Source of the DNA: Lewinellaceae bacterium SD302
GTDB lineage: Bacteria > Bacteroidota > Bacteroidia > Chitinophagales > Saprospiraceae
Length of the DNA: 64,000 bases
Reading direction: 5' to 3'
NCBI GenBank assembly: GCA_002591745.1
Contig: PDLQ01000008.1
Span: 62,001 to 126,000 of the forward strand
A program made the position numbers and the translations under genes. The notes under the pieces are model-generated. The model made no database searches and was not told where the DNA came from. It worked only from the letters and a program-made list of their open reading frames with translations. The number at the start of each line of letters is the position of its first letter. Within the stretch, counting starts at the first letter, position 1. This document shows, piece by piece, positions 24,266 to 32,222 of the stretch.

Positions 24266-26824
24266 ATGATTCGTTCATACTTGCTTTTGCTCAGCTTCTG
24301 CTGTGCCACCTTGGGCCTGTTTGCCCAAACGACCACTCTTCCACTTACCGATCTCGGGCTGAACTTCAGCACCGATGACCGCATGGATCAATTTGAAGAA
24401 TACCGCATTGTCCGTCTGGATATAGATCCATTGTACCGTCTCTGGGAAGCCCCCGAAGATCACATCGCCTTTACGCTGGAAGACAATGGTCAGCAATTCA
24501 ATTTTGAACTCGACCGTCTGGACCTCCGCCGCCCTGGCTACACACTGACCAGCGGCAGCCGTGATGACCGATCCTTTGAAATTCACCCACGTTTGCCCGC
24601 AGCTCAGTTTCGGGGGTCAATGAATGGTACGGACGCGCCAGCCATTTTCACCATTGATGAAAATTTCGTGCTCGGCCACTGGACGGTTGACGGTGAGCGT
24701 TTTTACCTGGAGCCCCTCTGGCGCTTTGCCGACGGTGTAGCGACAGATGTTTACATCCTCTACGGTGAAAACGGTATCGACCCCTACATTGGCGAATGTG
24801 GTGCTCACGGTGAAGATTTTAATGCACCCGACCCTGAGCCCATTGGCAGTGGACAAGGTCGCTCGGCGGTCGACGGCGAGTGTATCGAAGTGGAAATTGC
24901 GCTGGCTTCCGACTTTGAACATTACCAGCAATTGAACAGTAGTGCCACCCAGGTAGAGAACTTTATGCTCAACTCCCTGGCTTTGGTACAGACCAATTAC
25001 GATAGCCAGATCGGTGATGAAGAATTCGACGACGAGCTTAACTTTTTCGTGACGGATACTTACATCGCTACCTCCAACGCCAGCGACCCCTGGACCAATG
25101 ATACCGACCCGGAGATTTTACTGCCGGACTTCCGTTCCTGGGGAAATAATGGTGGCTTCAACGCTGCTTACGATGTGGCAACGCTCTGGAGTGGCCGTGA
25201 TTTTGACGGCTCGACGGTCGGCTTGGCCTACGTCGGGGTGATTTGCTCCGGCTCTCGTTACAATACTAATGAAAATTTTTCCACCAACTCCGCAAGTATC
25301 CGGGTGCTGTGGGCGCATGAATTGGGACACAACTTTTCGTCCAGTCACGATGATACTCCACCTCCCTACACCACGATCATGGCTCCCTCGGTTAACATTA
25401 CCGATACCTGGTCACAACAATCCCGCGACGCCATTAACGCTCACTACCAGAGCCGGTCCTGCCTTAGCAACTGTGCTCAGAGTGCCCCGACAACAGCCTT
25501 CTCGGTTTCTGAAAGCCAGGTTTGCCCCGGCAGCCAGATCAATTTCGTGAACCAGACCTCAGGTTCCGTTTCGAGTTTTCAATGGTCGTTTCCCGGAGGA
25601 AATCCATCTTCTTCCACTGAGCTCAATCCAGCGGTTACCTATAATAATGCAGGCAGTTACATTGCTACTTTGACAGCCACCAACGCCGCCGGAAGTACTT
25701 CCGCTCAGGAGTTCATTAACGTATCCCCCGGTAATACCAATTCGGTATTTTTCGAAGATTTTGAGAATGGTCTGGGAGGTGTACAGATTTCAAATCCCGA
25801 TAATGGCACTACCTGGACGACCCGGCAAATAACCGGCAATGGTAGTTCGCAGGCTGCTTATCTCAACAACTACAATTACGAAGCTCAGGGTCAGGTAGAC
25901 GGTTTGGTACTACCTGCTCAGGATATGCTGGCCAACACTAATTTACGTCTAAGTTTCGAGTACGCTTACGCCCGTTACAACGCCACCTTTAAAGATCAGC
26001 TCCGGGTGCGGGTAGTCACTTCCAATGGTTCTACGGATGTATTTTTAGGTGACGAAGACGGCAGCGGAAATTTTGCTACGGACAATGACCAGACTAGCTT
26101 CTTCAGCCCTTCCGGTGCCCAGGATTGGTGCTTTAATGGTCCTCAGTGCGTTGATCTCGACCTGAGTGCCTTCAATGGCTTCACTTCCGTGCAGGTCTTC
26201 ATCGAGAACATCAACGGTTATGGTAACAGCCTCTACGTTGACAACGTGGAACTGATTTCCACCTGTTCTCCTTCCAATCCCTTGCCTGTGGAATGGCTGA
26301 GTTTCTGGGCCGAGGCGCGCCCACGTGCCGCTTACCTGAACTGGGCAGTCGAGCAAGACGCAGCTCACGCCGGCTTTTACGTAGAAAGGGCACTGGCCGA
26401 TGATCCCGCTAAATGGGATCAAATCGATTTCGTTGAGCGCTACGGGGATAACGGTACTGCGGTGGATTACGCCTACGAAGATTTTAGCGTCCGCCCCGGC
26501 GGAGCTTACCTCTATCGCCTCCGCCAGTTGGATGTAGATGGTAGCGAAGATATTTCCGTGATCCGCCCCGTGAACTTCACTGGTAAGGACCGTGAAGTCG
26601 AAGTCTGGCCCAACCCCAGCCAGGGCAACCTTAATCTGGTCACCGGCTATGCAACCGGAAACTATCAATTACTGGATCTGAACGGCCGCGTAATCAGCAG
26701 CGGCCTTATCGCTACTACCCTCACCCAAATACAGCTGCACGATCTGGCGGCCGGCGTTTACTGGCTACGGGTAACTGGTGCTACTGAAGGTCAGGTACAG
26801 ACGGTTAAAGTGGTCCGGCAATAA
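24266..26824 (+). CDS. Secreted reprolysin-like metallopeptidase with PKD and T9SS domains
   Basis: An 852-residue secreted protease. Signal peptide MIRSYLLLLSFCCATLGLFAQ, a propeptide-like region to about 210, then a metzincin domain with HELGHNFSSSH at 351-361 (zinc ligands His351, His355, His361; Glu352 catalytic), as in the M12B reprolysin-like family. A PKD domain follows (about 407-490), then a jelly-roll region (about 495-670), a linker with PLPVEWLSFWAEARP and a type A T9SS sorting domain (about 776-852, VWPNPSQGNL to VKVVRQ). A 10-mer copy at 25663-25672 is read as I-A-T-L. The ATG at 24266 opens the signal peptide. A strong terminator lies 17 bases after the stop. Confidence 0.92.
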   Translation: MIRSYLLLLSFCCATLGLFAQTTTLPLTDLGLNFSTDDRMDQFEEYRIVRLDIDPLYRLWEAPEDHIAFTLEDNGQQFNFELDRLDLRRPGYTLTSGSRDDRSFEIHPRLPAAQFRGSMNGTDAPAIFTIDENFVLGHWTVDGERFYLEPLWRFADGVATDVYILYGENGIDPYIGECGAHGEDFNAPDPEPIGSGQGRSAVDGECIEVEIALASDFEHYQQLNSSATQVENFMLNSLALVQTNYDSQIGDEEFDDELNFFVTDTYIATSNASDPWTNDTDPEILLPDFRSWGNNGGFNAAYDVATLWSGRDFDGSTVGLAYVGVICSGSRYNTNENFSTNSASIRVLWAHELGHNFSSSHDDTPPPYTTIMAPSVNITDTWSQQSRDAINAHYQSRSCLSNCAQSAPTTAFSVSESQVCPGSQINFVNQTSGSVSSFQWSFPGGNPSSSTELNPAVTYNNAGSYIATLTATNAAGSTSAQEFINVSPGNTNSVFFEDFENGLGGVQISNPDNGTTWTTRQITGNGSSQAAYLNNYNYEAQGQVDGLVLPAQDMLANTNLRLSFEYAYARYNATFKDQLRVRVVTSNGSTDVFLGDEDGSGNFATDNDQTSFFSPSGAQDWCFNGPQCVDLDLSAFNGFTSVQVFIENINGYGNSLYVDNVELISTCSPSNPLPVEWLSFWAEARPRAAYLNWAVEQDAAHAGFYVERALADDPAKWDQIDFVERYGDNGTAVDYAYEDFSVRPGGAYLYRLRQLDVDGSEDISVIRPVNFTGKDREVEVWPNPSQGNLNLVTGYATGNYQLLDLNGRVISSGLIATTLTQIQLHDLAAGVYWLRVTGATEGQVQTVKVVRQ

Positions 26825-26840
26825 GTAGTTAGCCCGTGAG

Positions 26841-26883
26841 TTAAAAACCGGCGAATCGGCTGATCGATTCGCCGGTTTTTTAA
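26841..26883. terminator. Strong bidirectional terminator
   Basis: An 18-bp stem, TTAAAAACCGGCGAATCG with CGATTCGCCGG-TTTTTT, around the loop GCTGAT. It lies between the convergent reprolysin-like and M23 genes. Its 3' tail provides the TAA at 26881-26883, the target at which the adjacent MITE-like element inserted. Confidence 0.92.
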
Positions 26884-27038
26884 GTGCTTGTTTGGGAATT
26901 GCTATGAACTGAAAAACATTGATGTATGGTTCTGACTATACCATAAAATTGTGAGCTTGGCGGGTCAAGCGATCTATTTTTGGTGACGTCAGGTTCATAA
27001 AGGCTTGTTTTTCAGGAAATAGAAATCCAAACAAGCTC
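26884..27038. mobile_element. MITE-like element, copy 2 (155 bp)
   Basis: Same length and internal sequence as the copies at 10655 and 36006. The left end is GTGCTTGTTTGG and the right end CCAAACAAGCTC, flanked by perfect TAA duplications (26881-26883 and 27039-27041). It inserted exactly at the stop codon of the M23 peptidase gene, next to the shared terminator. A TNA-type 3-bp duplication and GAGCTTGTTTGG-like ends fit the IS5 superfamily, but that parentage is inference. Confidence 0.9.
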
Positions 27039-28744
27039 TAATTCTTGAGCATCGTCTCAAAGATCGCTTTGTTATCTCGATCGTCCCACACTTCGAGGCG
27101 AAAGATGGCTCCGTTAGGATCAACTTGGCCGGTAAGGTCGTGGTAGATTCGATTCTTTTTCAGGTCGTATTCGAAGAGTAGCCACTCGCCATCCAGGGTA
27201 GCCCGGTAGCGGAGTCCCCTGGCCCGGCCGGCCGTACCTACGTTATCCGTAATTCGAAAACTGATCCGGCGGGTGCCACGTATGGGATTCCGAAAACCAG
27301 TGGTTTCGATGGTGGGTGGAATCGTGTCAGTTTGCAAGCAATAAGTGCCAAAAGTGCGGACCGGCAGTTCAACGACCCCACCAGTCTCATTCAACGCGCC
27401 TCCGTAGCTGATGACCTCGCCGTCTTTGGTACAACGAGTCAAGATCACTTTTTCACGGTATTTCGGTTCAATTTTAATATTGGGTTGCAGGCTCATTCCG
27501 ATTGCTTTTTGCAGCGGCGTCAACCGATCGTGCAAATGAATGACCTGGCTCAGTATATCCGCCGAAGAGTCCTGACTGATCTCGAGTTTCATCTCCAGGT
27601 CTTCGTAAAGGGCTTCGGCCGGTATTGATAATTTCAGGTCTTCCCGTTCGATGATGCTGGGTACGTTCCAGGGTATACGGTAAAACTCATAAGGCTCGAC
27701 TGATTGATCAACGGCCTTTGCCTCGTAACGCAATTGGAAGGTCAGGGCAGCAACATTGCCGCTCCAGTCCATTACACTGATTTCGACGGGAGAAACTACC
27801 CCCGAACTCAGATCAGGAGGGGTATAATTCAAGGTTTGCAAGTAACTGAGTTGGCCATTTGGCAGGTCGTGCAGCCGGTGAAACCAACTCTCTTCACCGG
27901 TCCACTCGGCGTAATCCACGTGGGCGTTCAGCCGCAGGGTTTGCTCGAAGGGAATGCTATCGAAACGGAATGCGTAAACGGGGCTGCTGTCGCGTACCAG
28001 CCTCATACCGTAGGGGCCGTTGTAATTGGGCATGGCATCCTGGCGGTCATAGGCTTTGAGGGCGAAGTCGACCCGCTTACTATTTACTACCAGGGTGTCC
28101 TGGAGGTCATAACGACCTTTACCCTGGCTACGGAGGGAGAGAATTTGCTCGGCAATCACTTTACCATTTACGTCACGCTCGTAAACCTTGAGTTTACGCA
28201 ACTGGGGCGGGCGGGTATCCTTTACCTCAATGCCAAAATTGAGCGGATTCAGCGCGGCGTCATTAATCTGGCTACGCACTTCAAAATGCAGGTGCGGCCC
28301 AAAACTATACCCCCGGTTGCCTACCGCTCCGATCCGCTGGCCTTTGCGTACCGGAAAACGAAGGGAGTCGAAACGCAGATCCACCCCGAATTTTTCTTCG
28401 CTCAACTGTCTGGCGCGTACGGTATCCAGCAGTTCCTCCTCCAGGGCGGAAAGATGGCCATAAACCGAGCGGTACCCCTCCGGATGATCGACGTAAATCG
28501 CCTGGCCGTAGCCGCCCTCCGAGATCTTTACCCGGCTTACGTAGCCATCCGCAATACTGTAAACCGCCGTGCCGGTGGCTGCCCGAAAATCCAATCCGGC
28601 GTGGTAATGATTTGTCCGTAACTCGCCGAAGGTACCGGTGACCAGTAGCGGACCGCGCAGGGGGGGAGCGTAAGTGGGATATTGGGCAAAAAGGGGAGCG
28701 GAGAGGCTAAAAACAAAGATTAGCAATAGCGGTCGGAGGATCAT
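27038..28744 (-). CDS. M23-family metallopeptidase (LytM-like)
   Basis: A 568-residue exported protein. A signal peptide (ending PLFAQ) is followed by an M23 domain at about 30-160 with zinc motifs HYHAGLD (His48, Asp52) and GPHLHFEV (His151, His153), the LytM/lysostaphin endopeptidase pattern that cuts peptidoglycan cross-links. The remaining 400 residues are beta-rich without an assigned domain (about 245-365 and 470-568). The N-terminal position of the M23 domain is the Bacteroidota layout. The stop is TAG and its last base belongs to the inserted MITE-like element; without the insertion the codon would read TAA at the same place, so the protein is unchanged. Confidence 0.92.
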   Translation of the reverse strand: MILRPLLLIFVFSLSAPLFAQYPTYAPPLRGPLLVTGTFGELRTNHYHAGLDFRAATGTAVYSIADGYVSRVKISEGGYGQAIYVDHPEGYRSVYGHLSALEEELLDTVRARQLSEEKFGVDLRFDSLRFPVRKGQRIGAVGNRGYSFGPHLHFEVRSQINDAALNPLNFGIEVKDTRPPQLRKLKVYERDVNGKVIAEQILSLRSQGKGRYDLQDTLVVNSKRVDFALKAYDRQDAMPNYNGPYGMRLVRDSSPVYAFRFDSIPFEQTLRLNAHVDYAEWTGEESWFHRLHDLPNGQLSYLQTLNYTPPDLSSGVVSPVEISVMDWSGNVAALTFQLRYEAKAVDQSVEPYEFYRIPWNVPSIIEREDLKLSIPAEALYEDLEMKLEISQDSSADILSQVIHLHDRLTPLQKAIGMSLQPNIKIEPKYREKVILTRCTKDGEVISYGGALNETGGVVELPVRTFGTYCLQTDTIPPTIETTGFRNPIRGTRRISFRITDNVGTAGRARGLRYRATLDGEWLLFEYDLKKNRIYHDLTGQVDPNGAIFRLEVWDDRDNKAIFETMLKN

Positions 28745-28766
28745 GTCGCCAAGGTAGGGAGGTGTG

Positions 28767-28873
28767 TTTTGGCTTCAAAGTAGCAGTGGTTAAAGTTTAG
28801 CTCGTCCGACGAACCATTTTCGATCCGCACGTTTCGGCGGGCGAACTAAAACACTGCTACTTTGAAGCCAAAA
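28767..28873. repeat. 107-bp hairpin element built on the CAAAGTAGCA repeat
   Basis: The outer arms are 22-bp perfect inverted repeats (28767-28788 and 28852-28873), each containing GGCTTCAAAGTAGCAGTG. The inner part continues as an imperfect stem (TTTAGCTCGTCCGACGAA against TTCGGCGGGCGAACTAAA). The element fills the gap between the start of the M23 gene and the stop of the YfcC gene. 10-mer copies are at 28776-28785 and 28855-28864. Confidence 0.9.
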
Positions 28874-30259
28874 TCAACTCCAACCAATCAAAACCGCTAC
28901 GATAAGACCGATCCAGGCCCAAACCAATATTAAACCGGTCAGGGGCAGAATAAAGCGCAGCCAGCGGTCAAAAGGCACTCTGCACAAGCTGAGCATGGCT
29001 ACCAGACCACCCAGAGAGGGGTTGAAAAGATTGGTCACCCCGTCACCGATCTGGAAAGCGAGGATGCTGGTCTGGCGGGTGAGGCCGAGTAGTTCACCGA
29101 GGGGAATCATGACGGGTATCGTAGCCAGTGCCTGCCCGCTGCCGGAGGGAATAAGCAGGTTGAGAAAACTCTGCCCGATGGACATACCCACGGCAGAGAG
29201 TAAGGTTGGTAACCCGCTGAGCGACTGCGCCAATCCATAGCAGATCGTATCCTGAATCATACCTTGCTCAAGAATGACTTTTACCGTAGCGGCCAGACCG
29301 ATAATGAAGGTAGCCGGGGCCATCTGAGCGATGGACTGCATACCGGCGTTGGCGATTTCTCTGGATTTTAGTCCGCTACAGAGGGCCAAAACCACGGTTA
29401 CCACCAAGAAGACCGCCGAAATATCATTGATGAACCAGCCGTAGGTGAACACACCGTACAGTACCCAGGCCAGGCCAAGCAGAAAGATGGAAAACAAGAG
29501 CCAGTTGCGCCCACTCATCCGGTAATCTTCCAGCGGTTGACTCAGCGCCAGCCCTTCTGTATCCAGTCCCCGGCCGATAGCTTTTTCCGGGGTGGCGGAG
29601 ATGCGGCGGAAGTAGCGGACGTTGTAAAACGCAGTCAGCAAAAGTGCGCCGCCGCAAAGTACGGACCGTAATTCCCAACCGCTGAATAATGTCAATTCCG
29701 CGATGTTGTGGCCTACACCAACGGTATAAGGATTGACCGGAGAAAGACCGAAGGCAACCGTCATACCGCCTACGCTGACTCCGGCGGCCAGCACCAGATC
29801 GCCCCCCAGGGCCAGAATGACTACAGCAGCGATGGGAATAGTCGCTATATTATTTTCATAGCCGACCATGATGCCCAACACCCCATATACAAAGGTGAGT
29901 AGTACGATGATGAGTTCGGCTCCGTTACCTCCCATTTGCTTGAGTAAACTGCCAACGGCATTTTCGATTGTCCTGGTCCGCTCCAGCAACACAAACATCA
30001 ACGCACTGGCCAGACAAATAAAAATGACTGGGGAGGCGACCTTGTAGCCTTCGGGGAAGGCGCGAAACATTTGTAACAGGCCTAAGGGGCGTTGCTCAAC
30101 CGTGGTAAAGCTACCCGGTACAACGCGCATTCTACCGGCTACCTCCATACGTTCGTAGGTGCCTGCGGGTAGCAGATAAGTCATGACGGTTACGGCTACG
30201 ATGATGCCGAAAAGCATGATGAGGGGGTGGGGGATTTTAGCGTACCAGGGCGATTTCAT
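28874..30259 (-). CDS. YfcC-family (DcuC-like) secondary transporter
   Basis: A 461-residue inner-membrane transporter with about 11 to 12 helices. It begins with KIPHPLIMLFGIIVAVTVMTYLLPAGTYER, typical of the YfcC/arcD-like branch of the C4-dicarboxylate carrier superfamily, and carries the helix-breaking motifs GYENNIATIPIAAVV, GLSPVNPYTVGVGHNIAEL, LLIPSGSGQALATIPVM and GDGVTNLFNPSLGGL in the expected order. Family substrates include dicarboxylates and amino acids or peptides; none can be assigned. Its ATG overlaps the rlmD stop by one base (TAATG), so the two are translationally coupled. Confidence 0.88.
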   Translation of the reverse strand: MKSPWYAKIPHPLIMLFGIIVAVTVMTYLLPAGTYERMEVAGRMRVVPGSFTTVEQRPLGLLQMFRAFPEGYKVASPVIFICLASALMFVLLERTRTIENAVGSLLKQMGGNGAELIIVLLTFVYGVLGIMVGYENNIATIPIAAVVILALGGDLVLAAGVSVGGMTVAFGLSPVNPYTVGVGHNIAELTLFSGWELRSVLCGGALLLTAFYNVRYFRRISATPEKAIGRGLDTEGLALSQPLEDYRMSGRNWLLFSIFLLGLAWVLYGVFTYGWFINDISAVFLVVTVVLALCSGLKSREIANAGMQSIAQMAPATFIIGLAATVKVILEQGMIQDTICYGLAQSLSGLPTLLSAVGMSIGQSFLNLLIPSGSGQALATIPVMIPLGELLGLTRQTSILAFQIGDGVTNLFNPSLGGLVAMLSLCRVPFDRWLRFILPLTGLILVWAWIGLIVAVLIGWS

Positions 30260-31680
30260 TACCGCAACTTCAGCAAAGCCACGTTCTCAATATGGCTGGT
30301 ATGCGGAAACATATCCACCGGTCGTACCCGTTCCACCGTGTATTTTTCGTCCAGTACCGCCAGGTCACGGGCCTGGGTAGCGGGGTTACAGCTGACGTAA
30401 ACCAGTCGCGGAGCAGCCAGTTCCAGTAGCATTTTCACCACCTTGGGGTGCATGCCGGCCCGGGGCGGGTCGGTAATCAATACGTCGGGCTTCCCGTGTT
30501 TTTCGGCAAATTCCGGGGTAAGGATATTCTTGACCTGGCCGGCGTAGAAAGTAGTATTTTCTATGCCATTCAGCGCGGCGTTGCGACCGGCATCCTCAAT
30601 GGCTTCGGGAATTTCCTCAATCCCCACTACGTGACCGGCCGTCTGGGCCAAATAAAGCGCAATGGACCCGATACCGGTGTAGAGATCATAAACGTTCTCA
30701 CTGCCGGTGAGGCCGGCGAAATCGGCCGCCACGTCATAAAGTTCTTTGCCTTGGCGACTGTTGGTCTGAAAAAAAGACTTGGGGCCGATGCGGAATTTGA
30801 CCTCCCCCAGCACTTCTTCCATATACTCGGCACCGTGGTAGTGGACCATATCGAGGTCCATCAGGTATTCGTTCACTTTGGGGTTAATGCAATAGAACAA
30901 GCTGCTGAGGTGTTGGCCGAAGCGCTCCAGGATAGCATCCAGCAGGCGCTTGATATTATCCTGATCATCTTCGAAGAACGCCAGGACGAGCATGCACTGA
31001 TCCAGGGTACTGGTACGGATCATCATTTGCCGCAGCAGGCCGTGGCGCTCGCGCATATCGAAGAACGGAATCTCCAGTTCAATGGCCAGTTCCCGGATGC
31101 CGTTACGCAGTTCATTACTCGGTCCGTGCTGGAGGTGGCAGTGGTCAATCTGGATGAGCTTATCGTAGGCCCCGGCCTTGTGAAAACCGACCACGGAGGC
31201 TTCGTTGCTGACGTTGTCGTCGCCCAATTCAGCTGCGGTCAGCCAACGACGGTTCGCCACGCCGAATTCCAGCTTATTACGATAGTACTGGGTGCGCTCG
31301 CTGCCCAGAATGGGTTCCCATTGCCCGACCTCTACTTTAGCCAAGCGGTTGAAGGCATCGTGGACGATTCTTTCTTTCTCTCTCAACTGGGCATCGTAGG
31401 CGTAGTGCTGCCACTTACAGCCACCGCAAACACCGAAATGCTGGCAGAAAGGTTCTACCCGCTCTTCGCTGAGTTGGTGAAACTTGGTGGGCGCCGCGAA
31501 GAGCACCTTCTTCTTTTTCTTGAACGGTCGTACGTCAACTACGTCGCCGGGGGCTACTTTTTCCACAAAGATCACCTGACCTTCTTCGGTTTTACCTACG
31601 CAAAAGCCTTTATCAGCCAGTCCGGTGATGGTTACATTCTCGATGCTCGCGGGGTAGCGGGGGCGTCCTCTTCTTGCCAT
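30259..31680 (-). CDS. rlmD: 23S rRNA (uracil-C5)-methyltransferase RlmD-like (TrmA family)
   Basis: A 473-residue SAM-dependent RNA methyltransferase. An N-terminal TRAM domain (about 10-65, ENVTITGLADKGFCVGKTEEGQVIFVEKV) is followed by an iron-sulfur cluster loop (C79, C85, C88 in FCQHFGVCGGC) and the catalytic domain with LYTGIGSIALYLA (SAM binding), DPPRAGMHPKVV and the nucleophile motif VYVSCNPATQARDL. It modifies uracils in 23S rRNA; which position cannot be decided here (RlmD or RlmCD type). The ATG at 31680 is chosen because a TTG three codons earlier would lie inside the -7 promoter element. Confidence 0.92.
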   Translation of the reverse strand: MARRGRPRYPASIENVTITGLADKGFCVGKTEEGQVIFVEKVAPGDVVDVRPFKKKKKVLFAAPTKFHQLSEERVEPFCQHFGVCGGCKWQHYAYDAQLREKERIVHDAFNRLAKVEVGQWEPILGSERTQYYRNKLEFGVANRRWLTAAELGDDNVSNEASVVGFHKAGAYDKLIQIDHCHLQHGPSNELRNGIRELAIELEIPFFDMRERHGLLRQMMIRTSTLDQCMLVLAFFEDDQDNIKRLLDAILERFGQHLSSLFYCINPKVNEYLMDLDMVHYHGAEYMEEVLGEVKFRIGPKSFFQTNSRQGKELYDVAADFAGLTGSENVYDLYTGIGSIALYLAQTAGHVVGIEEIPEAIEDAGRNAALNGIENTTFYAGQVKNILTPEFAEKHGKPDVLITDPPRAGMHPKVVKMLLELAAPRLVYVSCNPATQARDLAVLDEKYTVERVRPVDMFPHTSHIENVALLKLR

Positions 31681-31686
31681 AGGAAG

Positions 31687-31694
31687 CAAAGGTA
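31687..31694 (-). promoter_or_regulatory. rlmD -7 promoter element
   Basis: TACCTTTG on the minus strand matches TAnnTTTG; it is 6 bases from the rlmD ATG, so the transcript is probably leaderless or nearly so. Confidence 0.55.
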
Positions 31695-31802
31695 AGCGGT
31701 TCGGTTGGAACAGAGAGAGAAGATATCAGTCAAGCTTTCTTTCATTCCCCTAAAGACGCATGATACTTTCCAACCTTTACCCCCGGCAAATGTTACCCTC
31801 CC

Positions 31803-32222
31803 ATGCAACTAGACCACATCGGTATTGCCGTAGCCGACCTTGAAGCGGCCAACCAGCTCATCGCCAGGTTACTGGGCCGCGAGCAATATAAAATTGAAGC
31901 CGTAGAGGAGCAGGGCGCCCTTACTTCTTTCTTTTCCGCCGGAGAAGGACACGCCGCTAAGATCGAACTGGTCGCCAGTGAAAAATCCGGTAGCCCGATC
32001 GATAAATTTGTGCAGAAACGTGGCCCGGGACTGCATCATCTCGCTTTTGAAGTAAAAGATATCCGCGCCGAAATGAAGCGATTGGCGGCCGATGGTTTTG
32101 AACTATTACAAGACGAACCCCGCCGGGGGGCCGATAATAAGCTGATCTGTTTTTTACACCCAAAATCCACCAACGGCGTGCTGGTAGAGATCTGCCAAAG
32201 TATCCGTGATGACGCCGAGTAA
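31803..32222 (+). CDS. mce: Methylmalonyl-CoA epimerase
   Basis: A 139-residue vicinal-oxygen-chelate protein. MQLDHIGIAVADL supplies the first metal ligand His5, GPGLHHLAFEVKDI supplies a second His, and NGVLVEICQ supplies the C-terminal Glu. These fit the epimerase that interconverts the (R) and (S) forms of methylmalonyl-CoA in propionate and odd-chain or branched-chain degradation. The mutase genes are not in this window. The 3' end overlaps the MFS gene by 14 bases, and purN follows with another overlap, so the three are cotranscribed although functionally unrelated. Confidence 0.93.
   Translation: MQLDHIGIAVADLEAANQLIARLLGREQYKIEAVEEQGALTSFFSAGEGHAAKIELVASEKSGSPIDKFVQKRGPGLHHLAFEVKDIRAEMKRLAADGFELLQDEPRRGADNKLICFLHPKSTNGVLVEICQSIRDDAE

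Noticed and set aside
27038-27041. Disruption of the M23 gene by the MITE
   Set aside because: The insertion keeps an in-frame stop at the same codon, so the protein is complete.
27704-28621. A 305-codon open frame on the plus strand
   Set aside because: It is the antisense of the M23 peptidase gene, which has both zinc motifs and a signal peptide.
30448-31695. A 415-codon open frame on the plus strand
   Set aside because: It is the antisense of rlmD, whose TRAM, iron-sulfur and methyltransferase motifs are unmistakable. The plus frame has no domain or signal.
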